Origin: Acanthosepion esculentum
Lineage: Eukaryota; Mollusca; Cephalopoda; Sepiida; Sepiidae
Direction of reading: 5' to 3'
DNA length: 64,000 nucleotides
Assembly (NCBI GenBank): GCA_964036315.1
Contig: OZ038485.1
Location: 75,855,460-75,919,459, forward strand
Shown here: positions 57,260 to 64,000 of the stretch, in pieces
How the letters are laid out: each line of letters starts with the position of its first letter
Position numbering within the stretch: position 1 is the stretch's first letter
Translations under genes and position numbers: made by a program
The notes under the pieces: model-generated
The model's database searches: none
What the model was told of the DNA's origin: nothing
Seen by the model: only the letters and a program-made list of their open reading frames with translations

Positions 57260-58180
57260 AACTATAACTATTAACTAAAGAAAATCTAAATAATGAGAAA
57301 GACAATAGTACCACAAAGATCTACCAGAGAAGAAGAATACTGCAAAAGAGATAGTTTCCTTAAAAAGGACCCACATTTCTTTTGGAATCAACTAGTGGGC
57401 AATAGGGATTATCAACAGATAGAGAAGGTTTTCTAGACAATTTTACTATCTGAAGCAAATTATGGTGAGAAAAATAAAGGCAAGACTTTAAAACAGGAGC
57501 TCCCTCTGGTTGTTTAACTGTCATGAAATGAATTGCCTGTCCTATGTAGGACACATCAGCCATTGCCAATGTATACTTAGAATATTAATTTTCTACTGGA
57601 TTATGAATACAGTTGTTTAATTTCTCTTTTTTGTTAAAATAAATGGGCTGAATAAGTCATCAATATATTCTCAAATCGGTGTTCATGTTTAAGTATTATG
57701 CAAGAGTTGTTCTGAAATCAATAAATTTGGAAAGAAGTATAAAGCACAGTCTTGCATGTCTGAAACTAGACTAAAATCAATGAAGTACTTGGTGTCCTTG
57801 GTGTGCAGTTTGGGATATTTTCTTCTTTAATTGTTAATTATTTATTCATGAAAAGATTTCTAAAGTCAATAATTATATATAAGAAGAATTATTATATAAT
57901 CTTTTTTCTGTTTTGTTTTTTTAATTATTTTTAATGTAAATAAGAATTTAGGAAATTTTTTCTTGATTTTTACTATATGATTAATTATTGATGTTTATTT
58001 AATTATGATAATGATGATACCTATGTTCATAAATAAGTTAATATGAACATATAGACAAATAGCAAGGTGAGAGATAGCAGTAGAAATTGTGAATGCCAGA
58101 TTCTATATAAATCACTACAGTTAATCAATTTAAAGCCACTTTGAAAACTATATATTAAACTGATTTTTAAAAACAAAAAA
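57260..58180. other. AT-rich non-coding stretch
   Basis: The 69-residue minus frame at 57360-57569 has balanced composition but no recognised family. Confidence 0.4.
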
Positions 58181-58181
58181 C

Positions 58182-58185
<4 letters not shown>

Positions 58186-58218
<33 letters not shown>
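58186..58218. repeat. (TA)n microsatellite
   Basis: About 16 TA units. Confidence 0.97.
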
Positions 58219-58224
58219 CATCAA

Positions 58225-59095
58225 GTATTAATTCAAACAAATTTGATTAAAAAGAACTACCAAGGTTTGCTTAATGTTTATTGTATTTTCCATTTTTCAA
58301 ATAAGCTATCATGTATTAGGATCAAAATTGTGGATAAACTGAAGTTCATGTTGTATTTCAGCCATGTCAGTCATTTTCAAAAACCAATGTGGTGTCTGTG
58401 TGCTAGGCAGAATTTCTTTCTCTACATTTTGGTATTCTTTGGAAAGTTGAAAGTTTAAAATATGATAGACAGGGAGGCATAAGGCATACAAATACATATT
58501 GGCTAGTGTTATCACTTCTGATTGAACATGTAAATCAAACAGAATTCATTTTCCATTTCTTTGACTGTCCTTTAGATTTACAATTGGTTGTCTGCTATGG
58601 ACAAAGTCACTTTTATCTTTATCTCTACTAATATATTTGAAAGTTTAGTTTGCTTTGTGTTGCATAATAAAAGTAGTCATTATCTTAAAAAGTTGATCAG
58701 CTTTGCCAGTTATACTTCATGTTTTATTTTAAGGAACAAGTTTTTATATAAATTTAACATGAATAAATTTTCAGTCTATAAACAATGTAGATTAACATTT
58801 TTGAGGGGTTACTTGGTAAATATGCATTTTTCAAGAATATTTCTAAAGTCATGTCTTATAAAATAATCTATATTCAAATTGCATTTTAAAACAAACTATT
58901 AAATATTGGAACCAGTCCCTTCAACTGGAACCATCATCATTCAGTTTACTTGTAACATACTTAATCTAAATTAAACAAACATGGATGAATAATCAATATA
59001 AGATTAAACATTACATTTATCAATTTAGTTTTGGAACTTTCTCACAGAGATTACAAAGTAGTAGTACTTTTTAATATGTAACATGTTTATCCTTA
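58225..59095. other. AT-rich non-coding stretch
   Basis: Mirrored frames at 58243-58458 (+) and 58309-58515 (-) and a 92-residue frame at 58588-58866 show no family signal. Confidence 0.4.
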
Positions 59096-59099
59096 CTCT

Positions 59100-61400
59100 G
59101 TTTAAAACAGTTCCAATATAAAGTCATAGAGCAAGAGAGACAATCTTAACCCATTCAACTTCAGTACAGCCCCATTAGACTCATAGAGATGATGAACCTA
59201 ACAGTGATAGATCAACTGAAAGTTGACTTCATACAATACAGCCTCAAGATATTGATTATCCACCCTTATTGAATGCATTGCATTATCTTTTACTCCATTT
59301 ATGATTGTGCAAATCAAGTGCAACTTGTCTTGAAAATGCAACTCTATTTGGGTGCTACAAAACTATCTAGAATGATTTTCAGTCAGTTGAGCAGGCTCTT
59401 TAACAAAATCTTTACCTCTGTATTCAATATGACCTAAAATTTCTAATGCTACCTCTAGCTTGTACAACATTTTCACTAAATTCTTAACAAAACATCAAGC
59501 AACAACTAATTATCGTAGAGCATTGTCAGATAGTCAAAACTCAAATACAGTTCATAAGGAAGATTAATGATACCAAGGAAAATTGTTTGTTGCAACACTT
59601 TCTAGTGCCTCCTAAATCTCTAGTGTGGGATCCTCATATCTATTAGCTTTGCTTGTTTTTATACAAGGAAAATCAGTCAAATATGTTTTAAACTGTGCTA
59701 AACTCAAACCAGACTCTCTTGTGAACAATTTTACAATGTAATCTTAAAATTCTTTGCATATACCTTTGTTGTCAGTTTTTGGCCATCCATAAATGGGAAA
59801 CTGGTAATATATCAATAATCAGCATTTCTGAGATCTTCTGCATGAAATTACAGCAGCATGTTTGTTATGAAGAAAGGCATTCTTTTTTAATATAGCCTTA
59901 ACTACCAAACTGATTATTCTTGATAAACAAGGAGAGTATGATCTTCTGACTAAATTCTGTTCAACTTCCTAACAGCCTCTTCTAATATTATCTACACTCT
60001 TGTCTTACTTGTATCAATTAAGAACATAGGGAGTAGATTCCCTAATCCTATCTTCCAAACCCACCTACCAACTATTCCCAATCATGGTCCCTTTTATTGT
60101 TAGTAATAGCTGGTCCCAAAAAATCACACTTTAGCAACAAATATTTCCTTAATTTCCAGTAGTTAGCCATCATACATCTGTATTTGGACAACCTTGTGAT
60201 TTCAATTGTCTACAGAATAGCAATTTGTAAACCCAAACAAGCTTAGGTTGACTTGCTTAACTAAGACTGTCAATATAACTAAAATGTTGCATCCAACCAG
60301 AGTTGCTCCTACTGACTTCTATAAATTTTCCCCAGTGTTGAATTACAGATTAAATCCTGAAATTCACTAAAATCCAGATTGTTAGCCATACACATCCTAT
60401 CAACTCTGCAGTCCTATTTAGGATCAAAGATGACATTTTAATCATCCATTAAAACTACTCGTTTTGCTGTGATCACAAAACTTGATCTGTTGAAAAAAAT
60501 TATATCTTTTTCTCTCTGTGATTAGTGTACATATAAATGCCTACAAAATTTTTATGGTTAGCATAAACCCAAGTGCCAACACAAAGCAGCTTTCAAGCTT
60601 ACCAACCCCCAAAACTCTTGAGAGCTCTCTAAAATATGTGGTGGAATCTCTTGAACAGACATTGGCAATCAGGTACATCTCTTACACATAAGAAGCATGA
60701 TACTGTGGTGCCTAGGATCCTGAATTGGTCTGGATCATCTATTCAGATTTGAAACCTTGTGCATTCAAACTAGTGAATCATCTTTAATTAGTGACCTTGG
60801 CAAATGAGTAGGATACCAACAAGTTGATTCAAAAGATTATTATTCAGGCAGACAGTATCCCAAAGAAATTTTAGGAATAATATAGTGTCATTCCATGCAC
60901 TGCTTTCTTTAATGGGAGAAAGTTGGCCATTGGTGGTGTTAGCCTCCATGAACATGATATGCATCTGGCTAATTTCTGATTACTCTTGTGCTAATAGTTA
61001 TGGAGCATTCTTGATGTGTTGTGGGTTTTCAATGAATTTACTTTTAATGAAACTGAAAATATTTTTCAAAGATTCTTGAAAGGTTCTTTTGAAGGAGACG
61101 TTTTTGTCTTTGCTTCATTTTCATTTGGGCTGGAGCTTTTCCTCTTTTGATGTTTCAAAAGTTTGCCTTTTCCCATTTTGGAGAAATTTTATCTGGGGTT
61201 GGGATGGAGCTATAAAGTTCATGGTAAATGATGAGGGTAGTGATGGGAAAGGTGTTTTTTCTTTTATTTTTTTCAACAGGTGTAGAAAGTAAGGTTTTGC
61301 TAAATTTTTCTGGGATGTGAAATTTTAATTTTTGTTGGAGCAGTAGAGGAGACCAACCCCCTCCTCTAATATTTCATTTTTGTTTTTGCTTCTTTAGTTG
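59100..61400. other. 2.3-kb block of higher-complexity, unassigned sequence
   Basis: This block has no microsatellites, somewhat higher GC than its flanks, and many non-AT-driven words on both strands. On the minus strand broken frames read LVKMLYKLEVALEILGHIEY (about 59410-59470), SNTLEI-type words, and a basic MKMKQRQKRLLQKN run near 61090-61130. The first faintly recalls the LxxxLxxLExLGxxxE helix of BEL/Pao-type gag proteins, but I cannot confirm it. No intact frame above 67 residues. Best reading: an old, stop-riddled retroelement or other coding remnant. Confidence 0.3.
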
Positions 61401-62935
61401 ATCTGTCTATTGGTAGCATTTTCACTGCTGCCACTTCTTATTGTTGCTATCTTTCTTCAACATCCATAGTATTATTGCTACTATTACTAATGGATTGTAA
61501 TTTCATTTTGCTACATGTGTTGGATGAGAGTAGGCTCTTTTCTATTTATGTCCACTTATCCAGAATCATGTGTAGACTGATCTGTTGCCGTTTGGAACTT
61601 CCTATAAAATCTTCCAACAACCTGCTATTCTTTGTTTGCAACCGGAAGTAATAAAAGAAGAAGAATGTAGGGAGTTCACTTCACTGCATGGTATTTTCAC
61701 TGTTATAGTTTCATGGAGGAAAACTTTTTATTTCTGCTCTGCAGTAAGATATTTTGGTTTATATGACTAAATTTTCAGAAAACATTGTGCAATGTTTTCC
61801 TCTATCTACTACAACTAGGATTTTTTAACTAAATATGTCTCACTTAAATTGAATTCCTATTCTCAAACATATAATCAGATCAGACGACTGCAATTTCCAA
61901 ATTACAATAAAATAATGCTAAGTGTTCACCAAACACATAACAAAATACATTTTATAAATTGTTTTTCTCTGACTTTGTACTGCCTTCAAGATTATTTCTT
62001 TTGTCTCCAGGACCATCTTTGTGGTCTCCAGAAAATATTGGTTATTTTCCATATGTTAAAATGCCTACCTATAAAAAATTGCTAGAATTTCCCTCCCAGA
62101 ACACATAGTAATATTATCACAACATATGTCATGAATTTCAAAATCATTTTTAACATACTATCAACCATATATTTTCATAGTTTTACAATTTTGGTAATTT
62201 CAAGTAATTTGCCTTTTTATAAGATGGAAGCAATCTTTGACACTTTTATTCAACTGTATGTCATTGATCAAATTTAATGACATTTTCCACTTATTTAATT
62301 GAGTATCTGTGTTCTGTTATCTTTTCCCCCACTTTAAAGGATTTTGAAAATGACTCTCAAGGTCAGGCTGATATCTTCTTTGTCCAGAAAAACAAATCAA
62401 CTCAAATAGAAATAATAAAAGCTTTTCATTAACAAAAATGTTTAATTTTGTTTTCATTTGTTTGTTTTTTTTCTTTTTTGTTTCCTTTTGTATTTTTAGT
62501 TTAAAATAATGATAATAATAATGATTGCTCAAATGACCTAAAAAAGAATGATTTTAAGTATATCTGCCATTTTATATGCTTTGTGGCTGTATGGAAAAGT
62601 GGTTGTAATAATTCAGTATTCTTATTAGATGCAATATTAAAGATTCCTTTATGGAAGTCAAATATTAAGGCTATAACTCCAGACTTAAACCAAAAGAATT
62701 TTATTTTGGGTTGGAAATTAAAGATTCCTTTAAATCTACATATGTATAAAAGTATATTAAAAAAATAGTTTTATCAGTGAAAATGAAATGAAAAGATTTC
62801 AGTTGTGGAAATTATTATTTTTTGTGAGCCATGTCTTAGATATCAATCCTTTATTTCAAATTTATTACTCAGAAGAAATAATGGCACACTTTCCAACTGT
62901 TTTTATGTTATGAGGTAAAATCTTAAGTGTTGAGT
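61401..62935. other. AT-rich non-coding stretch
   Basis: The sequence AAAGATTCCTTTA occurs at about 62640 and 62720, 80 bases apart, with similar flanks (GGAAxT). No gene recognised. Confidence 0.45.
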
Positions 62936-62937
62936 GT

Positions 62938-63133
62938 ACTGCTTTCTGAACTGGGGTGTTGTGACATTTTAGTATAATTATTCATTTTTTTCTTTAATTA
63001 TTAATTACATCTTTCATTAATTATTTCTTATTATATTTAACTTGACCAACAAAACTTAAATAATGTGTTGCAAAAATTTTATTTTTAAAAGTGTGTCACC
63101 AATGCAAAAATTTAGAAGGCTCTGGTCTAATAT
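62938..63133. repeat. Possible non-autonomous hAT-like element
   Basis: ACTGCTTTCTGAACTGGGGTGT at the left and GTGTCACCAATGCAAAAA...AGAAGGCTCTGG at the right resemble decayed hAT ends (CAGxGCTTCTCAAAC... / ...GTTTGAGAAGCxCTG) with TGTGACA / TGTCAC subterminal words. No target duplication could be matched. A similar AGTGCTTCTCAATTTAAGG end occurs at about 63168. Confidence 0.35.
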
Positions 63134-63139
63134 AACAAG

Positions 63140-63530
63140 AATAAACTTGTTCTTTTCTCAAAGTTGAGTGCTTCTCAATTTAAGGTGATGCAAGCACAAT
63201 GTGTGTTAATAGGTATTAGGAGAGGAGGGGATTACAATTCTGACATTAATGAAAAAAAATGTAACAAAGGTTACATTGTTGCTGCCTTTCATTACTGAAT
63301 GTTTAATCTTACCCAGCACTATTAGTTTACATCTACTTGAGATCTTTGCCTCGTCTTATATTTTGCATAATTTTATTAATTCTTTTTCTGAATTTTAATT
63401 TTACTTAATTTCATTAGCATCAAAGTTTGGTGAGCTAATTCAAACATCAAAGGATTTCATGACTGTTCACTGAGAAGGATACTTTTTTCCTAATTGCATT
63501 TAGTTTAATTTCTCTTATTATTTAGCATTG
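63140..63530. other. AT-rich non-coding stretch
   Basis: Nothing recognised beyond the hAT-like end at 63168. Confidence 0.4.
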
Positions 63531-63534
63531 GTAA

Positions 63535-63785
63535 TCCTCCACCTCCTTAATGACATTAGACTCTTCTGTAGAGAATAGAGCCACAGACTCACCACACTGC
63601 TGTTGCTGCTGTGGTCTCTGTAGCAAGTGAGTTTTTACAAGGTGAAGTTGCCAGCTCCATACCCAACAGATTTTGAATTCAGAGTTCTCCTCAACTTGAG
63701 TGGTTGTCAACCGGGGCTAGAGCCAAATCTACCATTTAACCCATAGCTGGGGGTAGTGAAGAGATTGATTCATACCTTTTTCAAC
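63535..63785. repeat. GC-richer probable retroelement 3' segment
   Basis: Contains a short (CTG) run (CTGCTGTTGCTGCTG, about 63597-63611), TGAAGTTGCCAGCTCCATAC, GGTTGTCAACCGGGGCTAG and AACCCATAGCTGGGGGTAG. This wording (GGGGTTGCCAGCCC...ACCCAAC, CCGGGGCTGGGxC, TTAACCCGTxGCTGGGGG) is familiar from a dispersed LINE 3' region. The 62-residue minus frame at 63522-63710, with a Gln run, is created by the CTG repeat. Confidence 0.4.
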
Positions 63786-64000
63786 AATATTTGTTCAAAA
63801 GTGAATACAATGAATTTGGCATATCAATTCCACTTTCTGTGCTGTCATTGGTAATAATTAAATTGTATTTTGTTTGCAACAGGGTTTTATAAAATTATAA
63901 TATTTACAATAATAATCATGCAATTTAGCAAAGAACAAAAAAATCAATTATGGAATATAAAGGTAACAATTTATCATTATTGTCACATTTGAGACGATCC
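63786..64000. other. AT-rich non-coding end of the window
   Basis: Nothing recognised. Confidence 0.5.

Noticed and set aside
63522..63710. Small protein with a Gln run
   Set aside because: The Gln run is a (CTG) simple repeat read on the minus strand, inside GC-richer text that reads as a dispersed repeat.

Overview
This window is AT-rich eukaryotic intergenic DNA from an animal, most likely a lophotrochozoan; a cephalopod mollusc is my best guess, held loosely. The evidence is the mixture of relics: CR1/Jockey-like and RTE-like non-LTR retrotransposons, a Penelope-like element with a GIY-YIG tail, a ZBED-type hAT transposon, Tc1/mariner relics, and very many (TA)n arrays. There are no operons, ribosome binding sites or uninterrupted genes. 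Almost every open frame is a relic or low-complexity artefact. Families were recognised by reading translated text, not by database search, so family names are tentative and coordinates of degenerate relics are approximate.

Layout. 0-2.4 kb: two plus-strand pieces of one CR1/Jockey-like family. 3.2-3.7 kb: a long hairpin looped by (TA)n. 5.2-5.5 kb: a minus-strand non-LTR C-terminal piece. 6.6-14.3 kb: low-complexity DNA (ATG/AAT-type, TA arrays, a polypurine tract). 15.6-18.7 kb: two RTE pieces and a 205-bp inverted repeat with 0.9-kb spacer. 19.2-20.0 and 27.1-27.75 kb: two different mariner-type transposases on the minus strand. 23.2 kb: a palindrome carrying hammerhead-like sequence. 28.8-30.0 kb: a truncated Penelope-like element. 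30.7-32.1 kb: a minus-strand CR1/Jockey-like copy with an intact YADD box. 33.9-35.1 kb: a cluster of TA arrays and hairpins. 35.4-37.0 kb: a minus-strand relic of a repeated uncharacterised invertebrate protein family. 37.5-38.7 kb: a second long inverted repeat plus an RTE tail. 41.75-42.66 kb: another minus-strand non-LTR relic. 43.4-46.55 kb: a hAT element complete end to end, with terminal inverted repeats and a perfect 8-bp target duplication. 47.85 kb: a short sequence that looks like a true last coding exon. 49.55 kb: a second 3' end of the CR1/Jockey-like family. 52.2-52.6 kb: a Tc1 fragment. 54.9-55.8 kb: the longest RTE piece. 59.1-61.4 kb: more complex, unassigned DNA. 63.5-63.8 kb: a GC-richer probable repeat.

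How it fits together. The window records successive insertions of at least eight mobile-element families, nearly all decayed by stops and frameshifts. Several junctions lie at TA arrays. The only candidate host sequences are the exon at 47,852-47,953 (+) and a weaker internal exon near 53.7 kb (-), so the window is probably intron or intergenic space around a gene whose other exons lie outside it. I found no convincing new multi-gene system. The most unusual items are the hammerhead-like palindrome, the repeated uncharacterised protein relic with an internal codon-repeat expansion, the two long-spacer inverted repeats and the orphan last exon.
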